A stretch of DNA of 64,000 bases from Azospirillum canadense (GTDB lineage Bacteria > Pseudomonadota > Alphaproteobacteria > Azospirillales > Azospirillaceae): the NCBI RefSeq assembly GCF_025961225.1, contig NZ_JAOQNG010000007.1, forward strand, positions 632,501 to 696,500, in the 5' to 3' direction. A program made the translations under genes and the position numbers. Below are positions 36,638-44,463 of the stretch, piece after piece; position 1 is the first letter of the stretch; each line of letters opens with the position of its first letter. The notes below the pieces were generated by a model, which did no database searches, was not told the origin of the DNA, and worked only from the letters and a program-made list of their open reading frames with translations.

Positions 36638-38140
36638 TCACCGCAGGCCCTTGAGCAGGTCGCCGACCTGCTCTTCGGTCGTGGTCGCGGCGTCCAGCTC
36701 CTGCACGAAGCGACCGCGGTGCATCAGCACGATGCGGTTGCAGTTCTGCACCAGCTCCGGCACGTCGTCGGAGATCATCAGCACGCTCAGCCCCTTGTCG
36801 CGGGCGAGCCCGCGGATGATGCGGTGGATTTCCGCCTTGGACCCGACGTCCACGCCGACGGTCGGGCCGTTCAGGATCAGCACGCGCGCGTCGGTCAGCA
36901 GCCAGCGCGCGATCACCACGCGCTGCTGGTTGCCGCCGGACAGCTGGCCGACCGGCTTCTCGCCGGTCGGCGTGGCGATGTGCATGGCGGCAATCATGCG
37001 CTGCGCCAAGTCGTTCACCACCGGCCGGTCGATCACCGACAGGCGCGCGTGCTCCTCGTAGGAACTCGCGAGCATGTTGCGGTTGATCGACTGGTTGAGG
37101 AACAGGCCCTCGGTCAGCCGGTCCTCCGGCACATAGGCGACGCCGTGGCGGATCGCCTCCTGCACGCTGCGCAGGCGCAGCGGCTCGCCGTCGATGCGCA
37201 GTTCCCCGGTCCAACCCGTTTCCAGCCCGAACAGCGCCAGCGCCATGTCCGTGCGGCCGGACCCCAGCAGGCCCGACAGCCCGACGATCTCGCCGGGACG
37301 CAGGGTGAGGGTCAAGTCCTCGAAGGCGCCCGGCAGGGTCAGCCCGCGCATCTCCAGCCGTGGGGCCGGGGCGGCGCCGGCCGGCGGGATCCAGACGTAG
37401 TGCTCGTCGCGGATGTCCTGCCCGGTCATGGCGCGGGTGATGGACGCCTCGTCGAAGTCGCCGGTTGGCCCCTCCACCACTTTGCGGCCGTTGCGGATGA
37501 CGGTCAGCCGCTCGCTGATCTCCAGCATCTCGCGCATCTTGTGGCTGACGAACAGCACCGCGATGCCCTGGCGCTGGATGTCGTGCACGATGCGGAACAG
37601 CGCGTCCACCTCGTGCCGGGTCAGCGCGGTCGTCGGCTCGTCCATGATCAGCAGCCGCGCGTCGGACATCAGCGCGCGGGCGATGGCGACGATCTGCTTG
37701 CCGGCGGTCGGCAGCGAGCCGACCTCCGCGTCCAGGTCGAGGTCCACGTCCAGCCGCTCCAGCGCCCGCCGGGCGAGCGCGCGGACGCCCCTCCAATTCA
37801 CGAACTTCCGCCGTTCGCGCAGCGCGGTGTTCAGCGCCAGGTTTTCCGCCACGGTCAGGTTCCCGAACAGCGAGAAGTCCTGGTAGATCACCTGCACGCC
37901 GTGCCGGATCGATTCCCGCGTCGTCAGCCCAGGCACCGTCTTGCCGTCGATGCGGATCTCACCCTCATCCGGTTTGTAGACGCCGGACATGATCTTGATG
38001 ATGGTCGATTTGCCGGAGCCGTTCTCGCCGGCCAGGCAGTGGATCTCCCCCGGCATGATCGCCAGCGACACGCCTTCCAGGGCGCGCACGCCGGCAAACC
38101 GCTTGCCGATGCTGCGGAGTTCGATGAGGGGTTCGGTCAT
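36638..38140 (-). CDS. Sugar ABC transporter ATP-binding protein (RbsA/LsrA type, double domain)
   Basis: A 500-residue tandem ATPase. The first domain has Walker A GENGSGKSTIIKIMSG and LLIMDEPTTALTRHEV; the second has GLLGSGRTDMALALFG, a degenerate Walker A, LSGGNQQRVVIARWLLTDAR and LNGPTVGVDVGSKAEI. In the second Walker B the usual D-E/EPT reads LNGPT, so the catalytic Glu-type residue is replaced by Gly and hydrolysis there may be weakened. It energises sugar import. The start at 38138-38140 follows the intergenic inverted repeat. Confidence 0.9.
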   Translation of the reverse strand: MTEPLIELRSIGKRFAGVRALEGVSLAIMPGEIHCLAGENGSGKSTIIKIMSGVYKPDEGEIRIDGKTVPGLTTRESIRHGVQVIYQDFSLFGNLTVAENLALNTALRERRKFVNWRGVRALARRALERLDVDLDLDAEVGSLPTAGKQIVAIARALMSDARLLIMDEPTTALTRHEVDALFRIVHDIQRQGIAVLFVSHKMREMLEISERLTVIRNGRKVVEGPTGDFDEASITRAMTGQDIRDEHYVWIPPAGAAPAPRLEMRGLTLPGAFEDLTLTLRPGEIVGLSGLLGSGRTDMALALFGLETGWTGELRIDGEPLRLRSVQEAIRHGVAYVPEDRLTEGLFLNQSINRNMLASSYEEHARLSVIDRPVVNDLAQRMIAAMHIATPTGEKPVGQLSGGNQQRVVIARWLLTDARVLILNGPTVGVDVGSKAEIHRIIRGLARDKGLSVLMISDDVPELVQNCNRIVLMHRGRFVQELDAATTTEEQVGDLLKGLR

Positions 38141-38170
38141 GGTCCGGCCGGGTGGCGGGTGGGTCTCTCG

Positions 38171-38302
38171 GCCCCTCTCCCCCTGGGGAGAGGGTTGGGA
38201 TGAGGGGGTGGCCGCAGGCCGACAACGTCGGCTCATTGCAGCGCTGGTCCGGCCTTACGGCCGCCCCCTCATCCCAACCCTTCTCCCCAGGGGGGAGAAG
38301 GG
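38171..38302. repeat. Long intergenic inverted repeat (REP-like)
   Basis: Two arms of about 40 bp, 38171-38214 and 38262-38302, are inverse copies (GGGTTGGGATGAGGGGG in the first, its complement in the second), with a 47-base loop. Each arm is itself a palindrome around CCCCTGGGG. Similar CCCTCTCCCC/GGGGAGAGGG repeats are common between genes in GC-rich proteobacteria. Lying between the binding-protein and ATPase genes, it could stabilise the upstream mRNA or attenuate transcription. Confidence 0.75.
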
Positions 38303-38310
38303 CTCGGGCA

Positions 38311-39390
38311 TCAGAAATTGTAGTCCTTCATGTTCTCCTGGGTGACGCCGACCCAGCCTTGGCCATAGAGCAAGTTGGGCTTGGAAGCGTCCGGGGCGGT
38401 CAGGTTGGTGTAGCCGTCCAAGCCCAGGTTCAGGCCCGGCTTGATGTCGCCCTTCTTGCCGGACAGCGCCATGGCGGCCATGACGTTCATGGCGTAGCCG
38501 GCCACGGCCGGATCCCAGAACTGGATGTAGTTGACGCTGCCGTTCTTCAGGTATTCGCCCGCGACGGAGACGAGGCCCGTGCCGGAGAAGAACAGCTTGC
38601 CTTTCAACCCGCGCTCCGTGATCAGGCGCCCGGCGCCGGCCGAGGTCGGCATCGGCCCGCCGATGATGCCCTTCAGGTCGGGGTAGGTGGTCAGCGTTTC
38701 CTTGAGCTTGTTGTAGTCGGTGTTGGCGTCGTCGTACGTCTCCAGACGCTCCGTCGCCATCGACATCTTCGGGAAATGTTCCTTCTGATAGGCGACGGCG
38801 CCGTCGATCCACTCGTTCTGCGACTTGGAGGTCAGGCTGCCGACGGTGGCGACGTATTTGCCCTCGCCGTTCATCGCCTTGCCCAACACCTCCATCAGCT
38901 TCGCGCCGTAGGCCTTGTTGTCGAAAGCCTCCAGCTCGAAGTCGGTGTTCTGGATGTTGGACGCCTCGTGCGAGATCACGAGGATGCCGCGGTCGCGGGC
39001 CTTCTTCAGCACCGGCTCCACCGCCTCGACCGAGAAGGGCACGATGCAGATGGCGTCCACGCCCTGCGCGATCAGGTTTTCGACGATCTGCACCTGGGCC
39101 GCGGCGTCGGCCTGGCTGGGGCCGACCATGAAGGTGTCGTGGCCGGTGTCCTTCTTGAACTGCTCCACGCCTTCGCGCATGCGGTCGAACCAGGCGATGC
39201 CGTCCACCTTCACGACCGTGGCGATGGTGTAGGTCTTCTTCGTCGCCTGGGCAGAGATGTCCTTGCGGACATTGGAGGTGTCGACCGGCCCGTTCGACGC
39301 GGCCAGCGTGGGGCCGGTCGCCAGCGCGACAGCCACCGTCGAAACGGCCAGCGTCGCGGTCAGGGCCAGCGACGACAGAAGCTTTTTCAT
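38311..39390 (-). CDS. Sugar ABC transporter substrate-binding protein (RhaS/LsrB-like)
   Basis: A 359-residue periplasmic protein with a Sec signal peptide (MKKLLSSLALTATLAVSTVA, cleavage near TLA-ASN). The mature part has the Peripla_BP_4 fold: TIATVVKVDGIAWFDRMREG, VGPSQADAAAQVQIVENLIA, DAICIVPFSVEAVEPVLKKA, GGPMPTSAGAGRLITERGL. This group includes rhamnose- and autoinducer-2-binding proteins. Together with DeoC, ribokinase and FGGY kinase it suggests a pentose or deoxysugar; the ligand is not readable from sequence. Confidence 0.9.
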   Translation of the reverse strand: MKKLLSSLALTATLAVSTVAVALATGPTLAASNGPVDTSNVRKDISAQATKKTYTIATVVKVDGIAWFDRMREGVEQFKKDTGHDTFMVGPSQADAAAQVQIVENLIAQGVDAICIVPFSVEAVEPVLKKARDRGILVISHEASNIQNTDFELEAFDNKAYGAKLMEVLGKAMNGEGKYVATVGSLTSKSQNEWIDGAVAYQKEHFPKMSMATERLETYDDANTDYNKLKETLTTYPDLKGIIGGPMPTSAGAGRLITERGLKGKLFFSGTGLVSVAGEYLKNGSVNYIQFWDPAVAGYAMNVMAAMALSGKKGDIKPGLNLGLDGYTNLTAPDASKPNLLYGQGWVGVTQENMKDYNF

Positions 39391-39495
39391 TGGGGAACGC
39401 TCCTTGGTGTGTTTCCTGTCCTTGGGATGCCCGCCTTGTCGGCCGGGTAGGATGCCCGGCTTTGGTGCCCGGGTCGTTTTTCTCGGACGGCGGTG

Positions 39496-40167
39496 TCAGC
39501 CCGAGACGATGGCAATGCTGGCGCTGGCGCCGATGCGGCTGGCGCCGGCCTCGATCATGCGGATCGCATCGGCGGTGCTGCGGATGCCGCCGGACGCCTT
39601 TACGCTCATGCCGTCGCCGACCGTGCGGCGCATCAGCGCCACGTCCTCCGCCGTCGCTCCGGCGCTGCCGGAGCCGGTGGAGGTCTTGACGAAGTCGGCG
39701 CCCGCCTCCTGGCTGAGGCGGCAGGCGGTGACCTTCTGTTCGTCGGTCAGGACGCAGGTCTCGATGATGACCTTCAGCACACGGTTGCCGCAGGCACGCT
39801 TCACCGCCGCGATGTCCGCGCGGACGACGTCTAGTTCGCCGTCCTTCAGCGCACCCAGCGGGATGACCATGTCCACCTCGTCGGCACCCGCGGCCACGAC
39901 GATCTCCGCCTCCGCGACCTTCGCGGCGGTCGGGGTCGCGCCAAAGGGAAAGGCGATGACCGAGCAGGTCAGCACGCCGCTGCCCGCCAGCCGCTCGTGC
40001 ACCAGCGGCACGTGCCACGGGTTCACGCAAACCGAGCGGAAGCCGTGATGCCGGGCTTCGTCGCACCAGCGCAGGACGTCCGCGCGCCCGGCGTCGGGCC
40101 GCAGGATGGTGTGGTCGATGTAAGGGGCAAGCTCCGCCGGGCGGCCGATCGCGGTGCGCTGAGCCAT
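39496..40167 (-). CDS. deoC: Deoxyribose-phosphate aldolase
   Basis: A 223-residue class I aldolase that would cleave 2-deoxyribose-5-phosphate to glyceraldehyde-3-phosphate and acetaldehyde. The Schiff-base Lys161 is in GADFVKTSTGSGSAGATAED; Asp100 (EVDMVIPLGALKDG) and Lys190 (GMSVKASGGIRS) complete the catalytic set. The start at 40165-40167 follows GGGAGGAAGAG; 23 extra codons upstream are unlikely. It is the first gene of the operon, which makes a deoxysugar pathway more likely than a plain ribose one. Confidence 0.92.
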   Translation of the reverse strand: MAQRTAIGRPAELAPYIDHTILRPDAGRADVLRWCDEARHHGFRSVCVNPWHVPLVHERLAGSGVLTCSVIAFPFGATPTAAKVAEAEIVVAAGADEVDMVIPLGALKDGELDVVRADIAAVKRACGNRVLKVIIETCVLTDEQKVTACRLSQEAGADFVKTSTGSGSAGATAEDVALMRRTVGDGMSVKASGGIRSTADAIRMIEAGASRIGASASIAIVSG

Positions 40168-40252
40168 GGCTCTTCCTCCCGTCACGGCGGCTTGGGGCGC
40201 AGCGTCGACGCCCTGTCGCCGTGTAATGTTTTTCACACCTTGTGATCTGATC

Positions 40253-40288
40253 GTTTCATGTTGACGTTGCTGCCGTCAAGATGGAAAC
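40253..40288. promoter_or_regulatory. Dyad in divergent promoter region (candidate regulator site)
   Basis: GTTTCATGTTGACG at 40253-40266 and CGTCAAGATGGAAAC at 40274-40288 form an inverted repeat with one inserted base, around a 7-base centre. It lies in the AT-rich spacer (40168-40449) between deoC and the divergent DeoR-type gene. It is the best candidate operator, and other A/T-rich stretches nearby fit promoters. Confidence 0.5.
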
Positions 40289-40449
40289 ATTGCGATGGAA
40301 ATCACGATAAAAGTTACGAATTCCGAAGTAATAGACTGATGGAGTTACTCACATCTCATTGATGTTACCGCTGTGGGGTGGAGCGCGGTCATGCTGCAGC
40401 GCAGAATTTGTTTCGGCCGCACTGGGAAGAGGGGATTGGACGGCGCACC

Positions 40450-41244
40450 ATGCATAAGAACAGGCTCGATCGCCTGAATCGCCTCGCCGAAACCCTTCAG
40501 CGCGGTTCGGTCATCCGCCTGCGGGAGGCGGCCCAGATCCTCGGCGTGTCGGAAATGACCGTCCGCCGCGACGTGGCCGCCTGCAACGGCCAGCTCGCTT
40601 ATCTCGGCGGCTACATCGTCAACGGGCAGGATCCGCAGGGCGGCCTCAGCTACGTCCTGGATTGGGAGAAGGACAGCCACGCGCAGAGCAAGCAGACCGC
40701 CTGCGCCGTCGCCGCATCGCTGATCGAGGAGGGCGACACTATCTTCATCGACTGCGGCACGACCACGCCGCACCTCGCGGCCCACATCCCCTCGGGCATG
40801 CACTTGACCGTGGTGTGCTACGCCATGAACGTGGCGGAGATCATCGCCCGCAACCCGAACGCCACGCTGGTTCTGCTGGGCGGGCTGTACCACCGCTCCT
40901 CCGCCTCCTTCGCCGGGGAGGAGGCGCTGGCGACGTTGCGGAGGGTCGGCATCAACAAGGCCTTCCTGTCCGCCGGCGGCATCCACGCCACCCGCGGGGT
41001 CAGCTGTTCCAACTTCCACGAGGTGGCGATCAAGCGGGCCGCCATGGCGACGGCGGTGCACAACTACCTCGTCGCCGACTCCAGCAAGTTCGGCAAGGTC
41101 AAGCCGGCCTTCTTCGCCGACTTGTCGCAGTTCGAGGCCGTAGTCACCGACCCCGCCATCGGCGCGGAGCAGCGCGAGGCGCTGGCGTCCGCCGGCATTG
41201 CCCTGCTGACGGCTGGGCGCAACGGTTCGGCCGGACAGGCTTGA
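40450..41244 (+). CDS. DeoR-family transcriptional regulator
   Basis: A 264-residue repressor of the DeoR/GlpR type. Residues about 5-55 are the HTH (RLDRLNRLAETLQRGSVIRL, REAAQILGVSEMTVRRDVAA); residues about 75-245 the phosphosugar-sensing domain with IFIDCGTTTPHLAAHI and LVADSSKFGKVKPAFFADLS. The start at 40450 is the ATG directly before HKNRLDRL. It is divergent from the deoC operon, so it likely represses that operon and responds to a sugar phosphate. Confidence 0.88.
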   Translation: MHKNRLDRLNRLAETLQRGSVIRLREAAQILGVSEMTVRRDVAACNGQLAYLGGYIVNGQDPQGGLSYVLDWEKDSHAQSKQTACAVAASLIEEGDTIFIDCGTTTPHLAAHIPSGMHLTVVCYAMNVAEIIARNPNATLVLLGGLYHRSSASFAGEEALATLRRVGINKAFLSAGGIHATRGVSCSNFHEVAIKRAAMATAVHNYLVADSSKFGKVKPAFFADLSQFEAVVTDPAIGAEQREALASAGIALLTAGRNGSAGQA

Positions 41245-41352
41245 TCCGCCGCTCAGCGTCGGCGGTGCATCAATGTCGGGCGGCTATCGGCTGGATTGTC
41301 CGGTGATCTCCTGCCGGGCTTCGGCCGCGCGGGCGGCCGGGGTCGCGGTCCG

Positions 41353-41372
41353 AAGCGGATTGCAATCCGCTT
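41353..41372 (-). terminator. Perfect 20-bp palindrome at the end of the amino acid ABC operon
   Basis: AAGCGGATTGCAATCCGCTT is perfectly self-complementary and overlaps the stop codon of the ATPase gene. It would form a hairpin right after translation ends, but no T-run follows on the coding strand, so factor-independent termination is uncertain. It could also be a protein-binding site. Confidence 0.35.
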
Positions 41373-42127
41373 TAATGCTGCCCTTGCTGGGTCAGCGTCG
41401 CGATGAACCGTTTGGTCCGCTCTCGGGTTGGGCGGCTGAACAGGTCGCGCGAGGCACCATTCTCGACCACTTGGCCACTTTCCAGGAACACCACCTCATG
41501 GGCGATCTTGGACGCAAGGCGCAGATCGTGGGTGGCCATCACCATCGTGGTTCCTTCCTCGGCCAATTTGCCGAGCACATCCACCACTTCGTCCGACAGT
41601 TCCGGGTCGAGGGCGGAGGTTGGTTCGTCGCACAGCAGCACGCGGGGAAAGGGCGCGAGCGCCCGGGCAATCGCGACGCGCTGCTGCTGCCCACCCGAAA
41701 GCGTTGCCGGCCAGGCGTCAGCCTTATGGGCCATGCCGACTTTCTGCAAAAGGGTCATGGCGCGTTCCTGTGCCTTGCCAAAGGGCCATTTCTGGACCGT
41801 GACCAACCCTTCCATCACGTTCTCGACCGCGGTGCGGTGAGGAAAAAGCTGGAAATTTTGAAACACCATGCCGGTCTGGCTGCGAAGCCGCCGAACGTCC
41901 GGCCAGTTGGGCTTGCTTCCGGGATGGAAGGTCAGCTCCTCCTCCCCGATGCGCACGGAACCGGACGTCGGTACTTCCAGCAGGTTGATGCAGCGGAGCA
42001 GTGTGCTTTTGCCGCCGCCGGATGGACCGATCAGGGCGGTCACGCGCCCCTCCGCGACGGTCAGCGTCACGCCCTTCAGGACAGTGACGTCGCCAAAGCG
42101 CTTTTCGATGTTCGATAGCCGGATCAC
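41372..42127 (-). CDS. Polar amino acid ABC transporter ATP-binding protein
   Basis: A 251-residue ATPase of the GlnQ/TcyN group. Walker A GPSGGGKSTLLRCINLLE, signature LSGGQQQRVAIARALA, Walker B VLLCDEPTSALDPELSDEVV and the H-loop MVMATHDLRLASKI are complete. It overlaps the permease gene by 4 bp. It drives import of a polar amino acid, most likely cystine given the binding protein upstream. Confidence 0.92.
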   Translation of the reverse strand: MIRLSNIEKRFGDVTVLKGVTLTVAEGRVTALIGPSGGGKSTLLRCINLLEVPTSGSVRIGEEELTFHPGSKPNWPDVRRLRSQTGMVFQNFQLFPHRTAVENVMEGLVTVQKWPFGKAQERAMTLLQKVGMAHKADAWPATLSGGQQQRVAIARALAPFPRVLLCDEPTSALDPELSDEVVDVLGKLAEEGTTMVMATHDLRLASKIAHEVVFLESGQVVENGASRDLFSRPTRERTKRFIATLTQQGQH

Positions 42128-42804
42128 GACTTGCTCTCCAGGAAACCGCCGTACCGCCCGAGCCGCTGTTCCAGCCGGACCTGCAGTGCGGACAGGACGG
42201 AACTCAGCGCCAGATAGATCAACGCCACCTCGACATACAGGATCAGCGGTTCGTACGTCGTCGCGACGATGCGCTGAGCGGCTTGGAACAACTCCGGCAC
42301 GGTGATGGCGGCCGCGAGCGAGGTGTCCTTAACCAGCGAGATGAAGCTGTTGGACAGAGGGGGCACCGCGGTGCGCGCCGCCTGCGGCAGAATGGTGCGC
42401 CGCATCGCCTGGGTCCAGCTCATGCCAATGGAATAGGCGGCCTCCCACTGGCCCTTCGGCACGGAACTGATCACCGCGCGGATGATCTCCGACGTGTAGG
42501 CGCCGACGTTCAGCGTAAAGCCGATGAGTGCCGCGGGAAAAGCGTCCAGCACGATGCCGGCGCTCGGCAATCCGTAGAAGATCAGGAAGAGTTGCACCAG
42601 CAGCGGCGTGCCGCGGATGATCCAGACGTAAAAACGGACGGCGGCGGCCAGCGGCGCAGGCCCGAACAGGCGGATGATCGCCGCCGCGAGCCCCACCGTG
42701 AGACCCAGCGCGAACGAAGCCAGCGTCAACGGCACGGTGAAAATCAGGGCCGCCCACAGCAGCGACGCAAGCGATCCCGCCATCAGGGTAAGCCAGTGCA
42801 GCAC
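42124..42804 (-). CDS. Polar amino acid ABC transporter permease
   Basis: A 226-residue inner-membrane protein of the HisM/TcyL family with about five hydrophobic segments. GAYTSEIIRAVISSVPKGQW followed by EAAYSIGMSWTQAMRRTILP is the conserved EAA loop that contacts the ATPase. The gene lies 203 bp after the binding-protein gene; the gap could hold an internal promoter or attenuator. Confidence 0.92.
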   Translation of the reverse strand: MLHWLTLMAGSLASLLWAALIFTVPLTLASFALGLTVGLAAAIIRLFGPAPLAAAVRFYVWIIRGTPLLVQLFLIFYGLPSAGIVLDAFPAALIGFTLNVGAYTSEIIRAVISSVPKGQWEAAYSIGMSWTQAMRRTILPQAARTAVPPLSNSFISLVKDTSLAAAITVPELFQAAQRIVATTYEPLILYVEVALIYLALSSVLSALQVRLEQRLGRYGGFLESKS

Positions 42805-43007
42805 GGGGAAGGTGCCTCTCGTGTTTTGGGTGCCGAAACAACGCTCGAGCCTCCTCCTCCCGCTCCGGAATGGGCAAGGAAACCTTGCGCAGCGCGGGGC
42901 GTGAGGGCCTGTCGAGCAAGGAACCTTTGAACGTCGCCGACGGCCTCGTCCGAGGCCTTGAGTGCGGCTCTTTTCCGGACGAAAGGGGGCTTTGCCCTTG
43001 CGCGATG

Positions 43008-43781
43008 TTACTTCGAGACGTCTTCGCCGAAATACTTCTGCGAGATGGCCTTGTAGGTGCCGTCAGCCTTGATCCCCTCCAGCGCGCTGTTGATCGCGGC
43101 GACCAGCGAGGCTTCCCCCTTGCGGACGATGATGCCGGAATAGTCGGCACTATCCTGGGTCGCGACGATCTTCACGTTGGCGTTTGGCTTCTGCTTCTTG
43201 AAGTCGAGGAAGGACAGGTTGTCGTTGACCGTCGCGTCGGCCCGGCCGTTGAGAACGAGTTGGATCGACTGGTCGAAACCGTCCGTGCCGACGAGTTGTG
43301 CGCCTGAAGCCTCGGCCAGCTTGCCGAAGTTGCTGGTCAGCGTTTGAGCCGACTTCTTGCCCTTCAGGTCCGCAAAGCTCTTGATGGTCTCGTTGTCGCC
43401 GCGGACAACGAGCACCGCACGGCTGGCGATGTAGGGCTCGGAAAAGTCGTACTTGGCCTTGCGGGCCTCAGTGATCCCGACCTGGTTGATCACGGCGTCA
43501 TAGCGGCGGGCGTCGAGGCCGGCGATCAGGCCGTCCCACTTGCCTTCCAGGAATTCCGCCTTCACCCCGATGCGCTTGGCGACCTCACGCCCGATCTCGA
43601 CATCGAAGCCGACGAGCGCACCGGACGGGTCATGATAGGTGAAGGGGGCGTAGGTGCCCTCGGTTCCGATTTTCATGACGCCATCCGATTTGATTCGGTC
43701 CAGGTCCGATTGCGCCTGGCCGGCGGAGACGGCGGTGACCTGCAGAAGGCCAGCGACGAGAAGCGATTTCAGCCATTTCAT
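43008..43781 (-). CDS. Amino acid ABC transporter substrate-binding protein (cystine type)
   Basis: A 257-residue periplasmic protein with a Sec signal (LLVAGLLQVTAVSAGQAQ). The mature fold is SBP_bac_3: MKIGTEGTYAPFTYHDPSGA, LVGFDVEIGREVAKRIGVKA, EFLEGKWDGLIAGLDARRYD, DFSEPYIASRAVLVV. The FDVE-x-EFxEGKWDGLIAGL pattern is typical of cystine-binding FliY/TcyA proteins. Permease and ATPase follow. Confidence 0.9.
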   Translation of the reverse strand: MKWLKSLLVAGLLQVTAVSAGQAQSDLDRIKSDGVMKIGTEGTYAPFTYHDPSGALVGFDVEIGREVAKRIGVKAEFLEGKWDGLIAGLDARRYDAVINQVGITEARKAKYDFSEPYIASRAVLVVRGDNETIKSFADLKGKKSAQTLTSNFGKLAEASGAQLVGTDGFDQSIQLVLNGRADATVNDNLSFLDFKKQKPNANVKIVATQDSADYSGIIVRKGEASLVAAINSALEGIKADGTYKAISQKYFGEDVSK

Positions 43782-44087
43782 CGGTCAATGCCCAGTCATG
43801 GTGGATTCGGATAATTGACGTAGATCGCCGTCGCGCGTTGGTCTTCCGGCGCCGTGCGATTTGCAGCCACGCTACACAGAAAAATACCATACAACAAGGG
43901 AACAATAAGCCTATTTAGCATATCTGTTATGTATTTACGGGCGCTGCGAGCGGTGGATTGGACTCTGCCTTCTGGACGACCGCTGCATCGGCGCAGAGAA
44001 TGCCGCACGATGGACGGCCGCCGGGTCGGGTTGGCCGAAACGGGCGGAACCTCGAAAACACCATGGGATCATGCCATAGAACGGGCG
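43782..44087. other. Promoter-bearing spacer, no gene seen
   Basis: A 306-bp spacer with an AT-rich block at about 43876-43935 (AAAATACCATACAACAAGGG nearby). It should include the promoter of the leftward amino acid transporter operon. The right part, up to the IS701-like end at 44088, has no recognisable content. Confidence 0.45.
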
Positions 44088-44123
44088 CTCCACTTTGCGC
44101 ATCCTGGGACCGCAGCCCTTCCT

Positions 44124-44441
44124 TCATGCCCGAATCCAGAAGGCCGGTTCATCGGCGATGAAGTCCAGCGCGTCGTCCAAGTCGAACACTGCCCCGAAGG
44201 GGCCAGCCGGCCCCCAGGCCTCGCGCCGCCACCACAGAACCTCGACGCGGCTGCTTCCGGCCAAGGGGCGCAAGCGGGCAATCGGCGCGCCCGTGCGGGC
44301 GCTGAACAGCGAGTAGCCGCGATTGAGGCGGTGGGCCGTAATGCCACCACGCGGCCAGGGATAAGCGGCAATTCGCTCCAGGACGGGGTCGCTCGTGACC
44401 ATCGTGATCGCACTGGCGGGAGGCTGTTGAGGGGTCAACAT
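44124..44441 (-). CDS. Small accessory protein of the IS701-like element
   Basis: 105 residues, starting MLTPQQPPASAITMVTSDPV, with GGAG 9 bases upstream of the ATG. A homologue sits at the same place and orientation in the second element copy (63007-63330). The shared core is RLNRGYSLFSARTGAPIARL, VEVLWWRREAW, DDALDFIADEPAFWI. The rich set of Trp/Arg residues and the beta-rich layout suggest a small soluble domain. It is divergent from the transposase with a 22-bp gap, so both share one promoter region. Possibly a transposition helper or regulator; no known family was recognised. Confidence 0.65.
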   Translation of the reverse strand: MLTPQQPPASAITMVTSDPVLERIAAYPWPRGGITAHRLNRGYSLFSARTGAPIARLRPLAGSSRVEVLWWRREAWGPAGPFGAVFDLDDALDFIADEPAFWIRA

Positions 44442-44463
44442 TCGACCACTCCAGAGGTGCACC

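Noticed and set aside
35646-37796. 716-codon reading of the second sugar permease
   Set aside because: The first 390 codons are a low-complexity Arg/Pro/Ala shadow of the ATPase gene; the permease starts at 36623.
38171-38302. CRISPR-like repeat
   Set aside because: There are only two arms in inverted, not direct, orientation, and no spacers; it is a hairpin repeat.
38255-40066. 603-codon minus-strand frame over the binding protein and deoC
   Set aside because: Shadow frame; both real genes (38311-39390, 39496-40167) have signal or catalytic motifs in other frames.
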